Assembly (NCBI GenBank): GCA_025924275.1
Contig: JAICEH010000039.1
Coordinates: forward strand, 1 to 12,531
Source of the DNA: Gemmatimonadales bacterium
GTDB taxonomy: Bacteria > Gemmatimonadota > Gemmatimonadetes > Gemmatimonadales > GWC2-71-9
Direction of reading: 5' to 3'
Length of the DNA stretch: 12,531 nt
Each line of letters begins with the position of its first letter. Position 1 is the first letter of the stretch. The notes under the pieces were generated by a model that was not told the DNA's origin, made no database searches, and saw only the letters and a program-made list of their open reading frames with translations. Positions 5,961 through 12,531 of the stretch are shown one piece after another. A program made the translations under genes and the position numbers.

Positions 5961-7994
5961 GTGACCGCCCGTTTCGAGGTCGAGGCCCCCTTCCAGCCCG
6001 CCGGCGACCAGCCCCGCGCCATCGCGGAGCTGGCCGCCGGGCTGGCCCACGGCAGCCGGTACCAGACCCTGCTCGGCGTCACCGGCTCGGGGAAGACGAT
6101 GACCCTCGCCAACGTCATCGCCGCGTGGGGCCGGCCCACCCTCGTGCTCTCGCACAACAAGACCCTCTCCGCCCAGCTCTACGGCGAGCTCCGCCAGTTC
6201 CTGCCGCGGAACGCCGTCGAGTACTTCGTCTCCTACTACGACTACTACCAGCCCGAGGCGTACGTCCCCCAGACCGACGTCTACATCGAGAAGGACGCGT
6301 CGATCAACGCGGACATCGAGCGGCTGCGGCTCCGCGCCACCTCCAGCCTGATGGAACGGGAGGACGTGGTCATCGTCGCCACCGTGAGTGCCATCTACGG
6401 CCTGGGCGACCCGGTGGACTACCGCAAGCTGATGGTCGGGGTGGAGCGCGGCACCAGCCCGGGGCGGGACGCCATCCTGGGCGAGCTGGTGCGCATCCAG
6501 TACAACCGGAACGACGTCGCGTTCGAGCCCGGCACCTTCCGGGTCCGGGGGGACACCGTCGAGGTGTTCCCCGCCTACGCCGAGCACGCGGTACGGATCG
6601 AGCTCTGGGGCGACGCCATCGAGCGGATCACCCGGATCGACCCGCTCACCGGGGCCGCCGTCCAGCCGATGGACCGCGCGATGATCTACCCCGCCAAGCA
6701 CTTCGTCACCGAGCGGGCCAAGATCGAGCGCGCCGTGCGGCTCATCCGGGCCGAGCTGGCCGAGCGGCTCCGGGACCTCAAGGCCGCGGGCAAGCTGCTC
6801 GAGGCCCAGCGGCTCGAGAGCCGCACCACCTTCGACGTCGAGATGCTGCTCGAGGTCGGCACCTGCGCCGGCATCGAGAACTACTCCCGCCACCTGAGCG
6901 GCCGGCGCGAGGGCGAGCGCCCCGCCTGCCTCCTCGACTACTTCCCCGAGGACTACCTGGTGGTGGTGGACGAGTCGCACGTGACCCTGCCCCAGGTGGG
7001 CGGGATGTACAACGGCGACCGGGCCCGCAAGACCACCCTGGTCGAGTACGGCTTCCGGCTGCCCTCCGCCCTCGACAACCGGCCCCTCCGGTTCGACGAG
7101 TTCATGGAGCTCGTGCCCCGGATGATCAACGTCTCCGCCACCCCGGGCGAGCTCGAACTCGGGCTCTCGGAGGGCGTGGTGGTGGAGCAGGTGATCCGGC
7201 CCACCGGCCTGGTGGACCCCGAGGTGGACATCCGGCCGGTCAAGGGCCAGGTGGACGACCTGCTGCACGAGATCCGGCAGCGCGCCGGGCGGCGGGAGCG
7301 CGTGCTGGTCACGACGCTCACCAAGCGGATGGCGGAGGACCTGACCGACTACCTCCAGCAGCACGGGGTCCGGGTCCGCTACCTCCACGCCGACATCGAC
7401 GCGATCGAGCGGGTGGAGATCCTCCGCGGGCTCCGGCTGGGCGACTTCGACGTCCTGGTCGGGATCAACCTGCTGCGGGAGGGGCTCGACCTCCCCGAGG
7501 TGTCGCTCGTGGCCATCCTCGACGCCGACCAGGAGGGGTTCCTCCGCTCCGACCGGTCGCTCATCCAGACGGTGGGTCGCGCCGCGCGGAACGTGAACGG
7601 CCGCGCGATCCTCTACGCCGACCGGATCACCGGCTCGATGCGCCGCGCGCTGGACGAGATGGACCGGCGCCGCGCGCTCCAGGTGGCGCACAACGCGGCC
7701 CACGGCATCATCCCGGTGTCCATCGTGAAATCGCTGGAGGAGGTGCGGCTCTCCACCCGGGTGGCGGACGCGCGCACCGCCAGGCCTGCCGAGGCCGCCG
7801 CCGCGGCGCCGGACCTGCACGACCCGGAGCGCCGGCGCGCCGCCATCGTCGCCCTCGAGGCCCAGATGCGCGAGGCCTCGGCCAACCTCGAGTTCGAGCT
7901 CGCCGCCCTGCTCCGCGACCAGATCTACGAGCTCCGCGCGGTCGACTCCCCGGACGTGAAGCGCGGCGCCCCCCGGCGGCGCGCCCGGGCCTGA
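5961..7994 (+). CDS. uvrB: UvrABC excinuclease subunit B
   Basis: 677 residues, full length for the family. UvrB is the damage-verifying helicase-like subunit of nucleotide excision repair. It is loaded by UvrA, then recruits UvrC for incision and UvrD for release, in the cytoplasm on DNA. Visible motifs: N-terminal FQPAGDQPRAI, Walker A GVTGSGKT (39-46), the beta-hairpin region YYDYYQPEAYVPQTDVYIEK (about 92-111) that inserts between strands, motif II DESH (337-340), MINVSATPGELEL, GINLLREGLDLPEV, and QTVGRAARN (motif VI). The C-terminal UVR motif (about 627-661, ALEAQMREASANLEFELAA) binds UvrC. The GTG start gives the canonical N-terminus. It heads a run in which tsaE starts three bases after its stop, so DNA repair and tRNA modification genes share a transcript here. 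Confidence 0.99.
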   Translation: MTARFEVEAPFQPAGDQPRAIAELAAGLAHGSRYQTLLGVTGSGKTMTLANVIAAWGRPTLVLSHNKTLSAQLYGELRQFLPRNAVEYFVSYYDYYQPEAYVPQTDVYIEKDASINADIERLRLRATSSLMEREDVVIVATVSAIYGLGDPVDYRKLMVGVERGTSPGRDAILGELVRIQYNRNDVAFEPGTFRVRGDTVEVFPAYAEHAVRIELWGDAIERITRIDPLTGAAVQPMDRAMIYPAKHFVTERAKIERAVRLIRAELAERLRDLKAAGKLLEAQRLESRTTFDVEMLLEVGTCAGIENYSRHLSGRREGERPACLLDYFPEDYLVVVDESHVTLPQVGGMYNGDRARKTTLVEYGFRLPSALDNRPLRFDEFMELVPRMINVSATPGELELGLSEGVVVEQVIRPTGLVDPEVDIRPVKGQVDDLLHEIRQRAGRRERVLVTTLTKRMAEDLTDYLQQHGVRVRYLHADIDAIERVEILRGLRLGDFDVLVGINLLREGLDLPEVSLVAILDADQEGFLRSDRSLIQTVGRAARNVNGRAILYADRITGSMRRALDEMDRRRALQVAHNAAHGIIPVSIVKSLEEVRLSTRVADARTARPAEAAAAAPDLHDPERRRAAIVALEAQMREASANLEFELAALLRDQIYELRAVDSPDVKRGAPRRRARA

Positions 7995-7997
7995 GCG

Positions 7998-8405
7998 ATG
8001 CGGCTGCTCGACGAGGCCGGGCTCGTCGCCGAGGGCGAGGCGCTGGGCCGGGCCCTGCCCCCCGGTGCGGTGGTGCTCCTCGAGGGGGAGCTGGGTGCCG
8101 GCAAGACCACCTTCGTCCGCGCGCTCGCCCGCGGGCTGGGGGTCGCCGAGGCCGCCACCAGCCCCTCCTACGCTCTGGTCCACCATTATCGCGGGCGGCG
8201 CGGCCCGGTCTTCCACCTCGACTGCTACCGGCTCCGCACCCCGGACGAGGCGGCGGACCTCGACTGGCAGGGGCTGGTGGCCGAGGGTGATGCGGTGCTG
8301 GTCGAATGGCCCGAGCGCGCCGGCGCCTGGGTGCCGCCCGCCACCCATCGGTTCCGGCTGGTGCACGTTGCCGACCCCGGCCTCCGCGGCCTGGAGCCGC
8401 TGTGA
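7998..8405 (+). CDS. tsaE: tRNA t6A biosynthesis ATPase TsaE
   Basis: 135 residues. TsaE is the small P-loop ATPase that works with TsaB and TsaD to transfer threonylcarbamoyl to A37 of ANN-decoding tRNAs. Walker A is GELGAGKTT (30-38). The family signatures TSPSYALV (54-61, usually TSPTFTLV), LDCYRL (74-79) and VEWPER (102-107) hold the residues used for ATP binding and hydrolysis. It starts three bases after the uvrB stop with no strong Shine-Dalgarno, suggesting coupling to uvrB translation. Its TGA overlaps the tsaB GTG as GTGA. The length is slightly short for the family but all motifs are present. Confidence 0.96.
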   Translation: MRLLDEAGLVAEGEALGRALPPGAVVLLEGELGAGKTTFVRALARGLGVAEAATSPSYALVHHYRGRRGPVFHLDCYRLRTPDEAADLDWQGLVAEGDAVLVEWPERAGAWVPPATHRFRLVHVADPGLRGLEPL

Positions 8406-9106
8406 CCTGGCTGGCCATCGATACCTCGGGGCGCCGGGTCGCGGTGGCCCTCGGCCAGCCCGGCCGGGTGGAAGCACACGGGGCGGCGGAGGGCCCGCGG
8501 ATCCACGCGGTCCGGCTGCTTCCCCTGATCGACGAGGTGCTCGCGCGCGCGGGGATCGGCCTCGATGTCGTGACCGACCTCGCCCTCACCGACGGGCCGG
8601 GGAGCTTCACCGGACTGCGGGTCGGCGCGGCGGTGGCGAAGGCGCTGGCGCGGACCCGGGGGGTGGCCCTGCACGTCGCCCCGGCACTGCTGGCCGTGGC
8701 AGCCGCGCCGCTCCTCGAAGGGGGCCTGGTCCTGTCGGCGAGCGACGCTCTCCGCGGTGAGGTGTACGCCGGGGCGTGGGAGGTGCGGGAGGGCAGGGTG
8801 GAGCGGGTGCTCGCGCCGCGCGCGCTCCCACCGGCGGAACTCCTCGGCCGATCGCCTCGCCCGGCCGTCCTCGTCGCCGACCTGCCGGCGGGCCTCGCGG
8901 CGCCTCTGGCCGCGTGGGCCGGCGGGCTCGTCCCCCCGGGCGACGCGGCCGTGGGGCTCCTCGCCCTCGCCCCGCGGCCGGGCGCTCTCCGGCGCGTGGC
9001 GGATCCCGATGCGTGGGAGCCCGACTATGGGCGGCCCGCCGAGGCCCAGGCCCGATGGGAGGCGGCACATGGCCGAGCCCTTCCGGATCCGTCCCGCCTC
9101 GGCTGA
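8402..9106 (+). CDS. tsaB: tRNA t6A biosynthesis protein TsaB
   Basis: 234 residues from the GTG at 8402. This start overlaps the tsaE stop (GTGA) and gives the expected N-terminus WLAIDTSG; upstream in-frame starts would add non-homologous sequence. TsaB is an ASKHA-fold, inactive paralog of TsaD that dimerises with it and bridges TsaE in the t6A complex. The hallmark DGPGSFTGLRVG lies at 64-75, and IHAVRLLPLIDEVL before it matches the usual S-x-x-LLP-x-I segment. The C-terminal half (Ala/Leu/Pro-rich) is poorly conserved, as usual for the family. Its last 38 bases overlap rimI. No tsaD is present in this window, so it must be elsewhere in the genome. Confidence 0.96.
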   Translation: MTWLAIDTSGRRVAVALGQPGRVEAHGAAEGPRIHAVRLLPLIDEVLARAGIGLDVVTDLALTDGPGSFTGLRVGAAVAKALARTRGVALHVAPALLAVAAAPLLEGGLVLSASDALRGEVYAGAWEVREGRVERVLAPRALPPAELLGRSPRPAVLVADLPAGLAAPLAAWAGGLVPPGDAAVGLLALAPRPGALRRVADPDAWEPDYGRPAEAQARWEAAHGRALPDPSRLG

Positions 9107-9536
9107 GGACGCGGCCGCGCTGGCCGGGCTGGAGCGCCGCTGCTTCTCCGATCCGTGGTCGGCAGAGGCGTTCCGCGCGACGCTCGACACCCCCGGTGGT
9201 GGGGGCTTCGTCGCCGAGGCCGGGGCCGGGCCGGCGGGATACGTGCTCACCCTCAACGCCGGCCGGGTGGCGGAGATCCTGAACGTGGCGGTCGCCCCGG
9301 AGTACCGTCTCCGGTGGCTCGCCCGCCGGCTCGTCGCGGAGGCCGTCGCCTCGCTCGAGGGAGAGGGCGTGCGGGAGATGTTCCTCGAGGTCCGGGAATC
9401 GAACGCCGGGGCCCTTCGCCTCTACGAGGGCGCCGGCTTCGGGCGCATCGGCCGGCGGCGGAAGTACTACCGGCAACCGGCCGAGGATGCGCTGGTGCTG
9501 CGGCGGCCCCCGGCGCCTGCCGAGGCGGCATCCTGA
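9069..9536 (+). CDS. rimI: Ribosomal-protein-alanine N-acetyltransferase RimI-like, with altered acetyl-CoA loop
   Basis: 155 residues. RimI is a GNAT enzyme acetylating protein N-termini (S18 Ala in E. coli), and it is often encoded beside tsaB. Start ATG 9069 lies inside tsaB, six bases after GGGAGG (9057-9062). RimI features: IRPASAEDAAALAGLERRCF, DPWSAEAFRATL, the beta-4 strand AEILNVAVAPEYR, FLEVRESNAGALRLYEGAGF (E107 and Y119 correspond to the catalytic Glu and Tyr of E. coli RimI), and RRKYYRQPAEDALVL. The oddity is the acetyl-CoA pyrophosphate loop. The family pattern R/Q-x-x-G-x-G/A reads R80-L-R-W83-L-A85, with TGG in place of a glycine codon. The enzyme may bind acetyl-CoA less well or be altered; a sequencing error is possible. 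Confidence 0.93.
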   Translation: MAEPFRIRPASAEDAAALAGLERRCFSDPWSAEAFRATLDTPGGGGFVAEAGAGPAGYVLTLNAGRVAEILNVAVAPEYRLRWLARRLVAEAVASLEGEGVREMFLEVRESNAGALRLYEGAGFGRIGRRRKYYRQPAEDALVLRRPPAPAEAAS

Positions 9537-9576
9537 CCGTGGAGGCGGTGGAATGATGCCCGCGACGTACCGGCGG

Positions 9577-9605
9577 ATGACATTGTCGGGGCGCGGGCTT
9601 AGGTT
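9577..9605 (+). promoter_or_regulatory. ssb promoter
   Basis: ATGACA (9577-9582, five of six to TTGACA), 17 bases, then TAGGTT (9600-9605, weak TANNNT -10). Transcription would begin near 9612, giving a leader of about 36 bases ending in GGAGGT (9638-9643) before the GTG at 9648. It lies in the 111-base gap after rimI, so ssb can be expressed apart from the uvrB-rimI run. Confidence 0.55.
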
Positions 9606-9647
9606 CGAGCCAGACACGACCACGAACTACGACCGACGGAGGTCCCC

Positions 9648-10124
<477 letters not shown>

Positions 10125-10131
10125 GGGGTCG

Positions 10132-10211
10132 GAGGTTGAAGGTCTCAGGTCGAAGGACTGCCGGAGGGGGAGGGGCGGTCCTTCGACATTCGGCTTTCGA
10201 CCTTCGACCTC
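10132..10211 (+). repeat. Nested inverted repeat after ssb
   Basis: Outer arms: GAGGTTGAAGGTC (10132-10144) pairs with GACCTTCGACCTC (10199-10211), 13 pairs including one G-U wobble. Inner arms: GTCGAAGGAC (10149-10158) pairs perfectly with GTCCTTCGAC (10178-10187) around a purine-rich 19-base loop. Both arms are built from variants of the same GGTCGAAGG-like unit, as if a short motif had been multiplied in both orientations. It begins eight bases after the ssb stop. It could be a terminator or mRNA-stabilising structure, or a copy of a dispersed intergenic repeat. Confidence 0.75.
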
Positions 10212-10267
10212 TCCCCCCCGCCGCACTTCCCACCCCGGTATGGCAGAATGCGAGGCGGCCGGCTCGC

Positions 10268-10297
10268 TTGACGAGGTGCAAGGTTTTGTCTTACAAT
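10268..10297 (+). promoter_or_regulatory. Strong sigma70-type promoter of the LysM protein gene
   Basis: TTGACG (10268-10273, five of six), an 18-base relatively AT-rich spacer containing GGTTTTGTC, then TACAAT (10292-10297, five of six). It is the best consensus promoter in the window and its AT-richness stands out from the surroundings. Transcription would start near 10304, leaving a leader of about 120 bases. Confidence 0.8.
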
Positions 10298-10423
10298 GGG
10301 TTAGGCGGCGGGGCGGATCCTGCATCGCAGCCCCGGCGTGACGCCGCTCCACGCCTGCGGGCACCGTCCCACCGGGCGGCCCCGCAGCGGACCCGCTTGC
10401 ACCAAGAGGATATGAGGAAGCCC

Positions 10424-11614
10424 ATGCGCATCCGGACGCTCCGCCACCGGCGGTTCCCGCTCGCCGCGCTCCTCGTCGCCGCCTTGCCGGCCACCGCCGC
10501 CGCGCAGGACACGACGGTCGTGGTCGTCCAGGACCCGGCCACCTCCACGCACACGGTCCGGAAGGGGGACACCCTCTGGGACCTCGCCGGGCAGTACCTG
10601 CGCGATCCCTTCCTGTGGCCGGAGATCTACCGGATCAACACCGCCGTGGTGGAGGATCCGCACTGGATCTATCCCGGCGAGGTCCTCCGGATCCGGGCTG
10701 GCGCGGATGTGACGGCGGTTCCCGGCGCGCCGGCGATGCCGGCGGCCCCGGGCGCCCCCGGGGCCGAGCTCGGGGTGCCGCGAGGCGAAGTGGCGGCGGT
10801 GCCGGGCGCGGAGGCGGCGGCCGCGGGCGCGCAGGACTACGACAACGTGGACATGTCGCCGCTCTTCGGCCGGGCGGCCTCCAAGGAGATGGGCCTCGAG
10901 GGCTACCTCGAGCGCCCGTACCGGCCACTCCGCCGGGGCGAGTTCCACAGCGCGGGCTTCCTGACCGAGGGTCGCGACTACGCCCTGGGCCACGTGCGCG
11001 GCAACGTGCTGCCCTCCGAGCTCGCGAGTGCGGTGCGGAGCCCGGCCATCCTGCTCCACGCCCGCTTCGGCATCCGGCCCCCGTCCGAGGCGGCCTACCG
11101 GGCGGGGGATTCGCTGCTCGTGGTGCGGCAGCTCGAGGGCGTGCCGGGCTACGGCGACCTCCTGCTGCCCACCGGCATCGCAGTGGTCCGCGAGGCCGAC
11201 GATCCCGAGACCGTGGCCGAGGTGGTCGAGGTCTACCAGGCGATCGAGCCGGGCGACCGCACGATTCCGCTCGAGCCGTTCCGGGCGGGCCCCGAGGCGC
11301 GGGCAGTGCCGGTCACCGACGGCGTCCGGGCCACCGTCCTGGGTGACCGCGACGGCCACCCGTTCTTCGCCACGCAGTCGGTGCTGTTCCTCGACCGGGG
11401 CTCCCGGGACAATGTGGCCCCCGGGGACATCTTCGAGGTGCGTCGCACCCCGCGGGTCCGCGACCCGCAGGCCGACACCGTGGACGACGAGCTGCTGATG
11501 ATCCAGGTGGTCCGCGTGGGCGAGCGGACTGCCACCGCGGTGGTGCTGGGCGTCGGCCATCCGCGGGTGATCGCCGGAGCCTCGGCGACGCAGGTGGCCA
11601 AGCTCCCGAGCTGA
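10424..11614 (+). CDS. Secreted LysM-domain protein with unrecognised C-terminal domain
   Basis: 396 residues. Signal peptide: MRIRTLRHRR, then hydrophobic FPLAALLVAALPATAAAQ with a likely signal peptidase I site after A-A-A or A-A-Q; there is no lipobox. The LysM domain is at about 43-91 (HTVRKGDTLWDLAGQYLRDP, WPEIYRIN, IYPGEVLRI), a fold that binds peptidoglycan. An Ala/Pro/Gly-rich linker follows (about 94-137). The C-terminal part (about 138-396) shows VLPSELASAVRSPAILLHA, DLLLPTGIAVV and VLFLDRGSRDNVAPGDIFEV. The last resembles beta-rich C-terminal modules of LysM and FlgT-like proteins, where a dGv-x-x-GD turn is common; this is only a resemblance. ATG 10424 has GAGGA five bases upstream. 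ATG 10412, four codons earlier, is an alternative whose GAGGA is too close. The likely role is in the periplasm or cell wall. Confidence 0.9.
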   Translation: MRIRTLRHRRFPLAALLVAALPATAAAQDTTVVVVQDPATSTHTVRKGDTLWDLAGQYLRDPFLWPEIYRINTAVVEDPHWIYPGEVLRIRAGADVTAVPGAPAMPAAPGAPGAELGVPRGEVAAVPGAEAAAAGAQDYDNVDMSPLFGRAASKEMGLEGYLERPYRPLRRGEFHSAGFLTEGRDYALGHVRGNVLPSELASAVRSPAILLHARFGIRPPSEAAYRAGDSLLVVRQLEGVPGYGDLLLPTGIAVVREADDPETVAEVVEVYQAIEPGDRTIPLEPFRAGPEARAVPVTDGVRATVLGDRDGHPFFATQSVLFLDRGSRDNVAPGDIFEVRRTPRVRDPQADTVDDELLMIQVVRVGERTATAVVLGVGHPRVIAGASATQVAKLPS

Positions 11615-11638
11615 GTCCCTCCGCTCCGCCGGCCCTCC

Positions 11639-11680
11639 CGGGGGTCGTGATGCGCCCTGTGCGGCGCGTCACGGCCCCCG
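11639..11680 (+). terminator. 18-bp hairpin terminator after the LysM gene
   Basis: The arm at 11639-11656 (CGGGGGTCGTGATGCGCC) pairs with 11663-11680 (GGCGCGTCACGGCCCCCG) along its full 18 bases, with two G-U wobbles, around the 6-base loop CTGTGC. It starts 25 bases after the LysM stop and is followed by CTACCTTT, a weak T-tract. The stem is very stable and separates the LysM gene from the epimerase gene. Confidence 0.8.
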
Positions 11681-11747
11681 CTACCTTTGGCGGACATCGT
11701 GTCTGGCGGCCGCGGCCGCCCCGGGGACCACCATCAGGAGCGATCGC

Positions 11748-12531
11748 GTGGGCAGGCGCGTGCTGGTGTCGGGAGGGGCGGGCTTCATCGGCTCGCACGT
11801 CGCGGAGGCCTACCTGGCGGAGGGCTGGGACGTCACGGTCCTCGACGACCTCTCGCGGGGCCGGCGGGAGCAGGTGCCTCGCGACGCCCACTTCGTCCGG
11901 GCCGACGTGCGGTCGCCCGAAGCACGGCGCGTGGTGGCCGAAGGCCGGTTCGAGGTGGTCAACCTGCAGGCCGCGCAGATCGACGTCCGGATCTCGGTCG
12001 AGCGTCCCGACGAGGACTGCGACGTGAACCTGCGCGGCCTGGTGAACCTGCTGGTCGGGGCGCGGGACGGCGGGGTCCGCCGGGTGGTCTTCGCCAGCAG
12101 CGGCGGGGTGATCTACGGGGAGGCCGAGCGGGTCCCCACCCCGGAGAGCGCGCCCAAGCAGCCCGTCTCGCCCTACGGGGTGAGCAAGCTCGCCGGCGAG
12201 CACTACCTGCGCGCCCTCGGGACCCTCTACGGCTTCGAGCCGGTGGCCCTCCGGTACGCCAACGTCTTCGGCCCGCGGCAGGACCCCCGGTCGGAGGCGG
12301 GCGTCGTTTCCATCTTCGTCTCGCGGCTCCTCGCGGGGCAGCCCCTCACGGTCTACGGCGACGGCCGCCAGACGCGGGACTACGTCTTCGTGCGGGACGT
12401 GGCGCACGCCAACCTGCTCGCGGGCACCGCGCCCGTGGCCCCGGGCGACGGGATCGACGGGTCGGGCATCAACATCGCGACCGGGGGCGAGCGGAGCGTG
12501 CTGGCGCTGGCCGCGGCGGTGGGCGCGGCGC
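11748..12531 (+). CDS. NAD-dependent sugar-nucleotide epimerase, UDP-glucose 4-epimerase-like (3' end outside window)
   Basis: The first 261 codons of an extended short-chain dehydrogenase; the frame remains open at the window end. GTG 11748 follows CAGGAG (11735-11740). The Rossmann motif GGAGFIG (9-15) binds NAD. The catalytic pair is Y143 and K147 in SPYGVSKLAGE, with the serine-bearing FASSGGVIYGE before it. Other epimerase segments are AAQIDVRISV, ALRYANVFGPRQDP, GVVSIFVSRLLAGQPLTVYGDG, QTRDYVFVRDVAHA. The last two are typical of UDP-hexose or UDP-GlcNAc 4-epimerases (GalE/WbpP-like), which supply sugars for polysaccharide or lipopolysaccharide. A dTDP-glucose dehydratase or UDP-glucuronate decarboxylase-like enzyme is less likely by motif. 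The usual H-L-A-A-Q segment reads L-Q-A-A-Q. Substrate cannot be fixed from this part, so I give no gene symbol. Confidence 0.92.
   Translation, partial: MGRRVLVSGGAGFIGSHVAEAYLAEGWDVTVLDDLSRGRREQVPRDAHFVRADVRSPEARRVVAEGRFEVVNLQAAQIDVRISVERPDEDCDVNLRGLVNLLVGARDGGVRRVVFASSGGVIYGEAERVPTPESAPKQPVSPYGVSKLAGEHYLRALGTLYGFEPVALRYANVFGPRQDPRSEAGVVSIFVSRLLAGQPLTVYGDGRQTRDYVFVRDVAHANLLAGTAPVAPGDGIDGSGINIATGGERSVLALAAAVGAA

Larger units (their letters stand above)
10125..10423. other. Intergenic region between ssb and the LysM protein gene
   Basis: These 299 bases hold the nested inverted repeat (10132-10211), a C-rich run (10211-10219), the promoter at 10268-10297 and a roughly 120-base leader for the LysM gene. 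The plus-strand reading frame continuing from inside ssb through here has no start or coding character of its own. I see no small gene and no recognisable riboswitch. Confidence 0.6.

Noticed and set aside
5691..8477. 928-residue minus-strand open frame opposite uvrB-tsaE-tsaB
   Set aside because: It lies entirely opposite clearly conserved genes, its translation is repetitive Gly/Val/Glu/Asp/Arg with no domain motif, and long antisense open frames are expected at this GC content because stop codons are rare.
11682..11687. TACCTT as a -10 box for the epimerase gene
   Set aside because: No acceptable -35 lies 16-18 bases upstream (that stretch is the hairpin loop and right arm), so I do not call a promoter.

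Overview
The window is very GC-rich, densely packed chromosomal DNA. It most resembles a member of the Gemmatimonadota. That is an inference from base composition, the Ser/Thr-kinase plus ECF-sigma pair, the Ig-like lipoproteins and the overall protein style; no rRNA or other phylogenetic marker is present to prove it. It reads as a core-gene neighbourhood with a regulatory pair at one edge. I see no tRNA, rRNA, CRISPR array, transposase, phage gene or attachment site.

Left part (1-3041, minus strand): an ECF-type sigma factor of the TIGR02999-like type (2373-2969) and a large Ser/Thr protein kinase (2376 to beyond position 1). The kinase has one transmembrane segment, a periplasmic TolB-N-like region and TPRs. 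The two genes overlap in a GTGA junction and share a good promoter (3013-3041). The sigma factor has Q-P-T-A where most ECF factors carry an acidic D-A-E-D, which suggests control by threonine phosphorylation.

Middle-left (3177-5824, plus strand, divergent from the sigma-kinase unit): two adjacent secreted lipoproteins. Their N-terminal halves are paralogous, each ending in a BIG2-like Ig fold, but their C-terminal halves are unrelated. A GC-rich hairpin (5839-5878) follows.

Middle-right (5961-9536): uvrB (nucleotide excision repair), tsaE and tsaB (t6A tRNA modification) and rimI (protein N-acetyltransferase) form a tight operon with 3-nt, GTGA and 38-nt junctions. It is driven by a promoter whose -10 box lies immediately before the uvrB GTG, implying a leaderless mRNA. 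RimI has tryptophan in place of the expected glycine in its acetyl-CoA loop.

Right (9648-12531): ssb with its own promoter and Shine-Dalgarno sequence, a nested inverted repeat behind it, a secreted LysM-domain protein with a strong sigma70-type promoter, an 18-bp hairpin terminator, and the 5' part of an NAD-dependent sugar-nucleotide epimerase that runs off the window.

The best candidate for something mechanistically interesting is the sigma-kinase pair. I found no convincing wholly new system.
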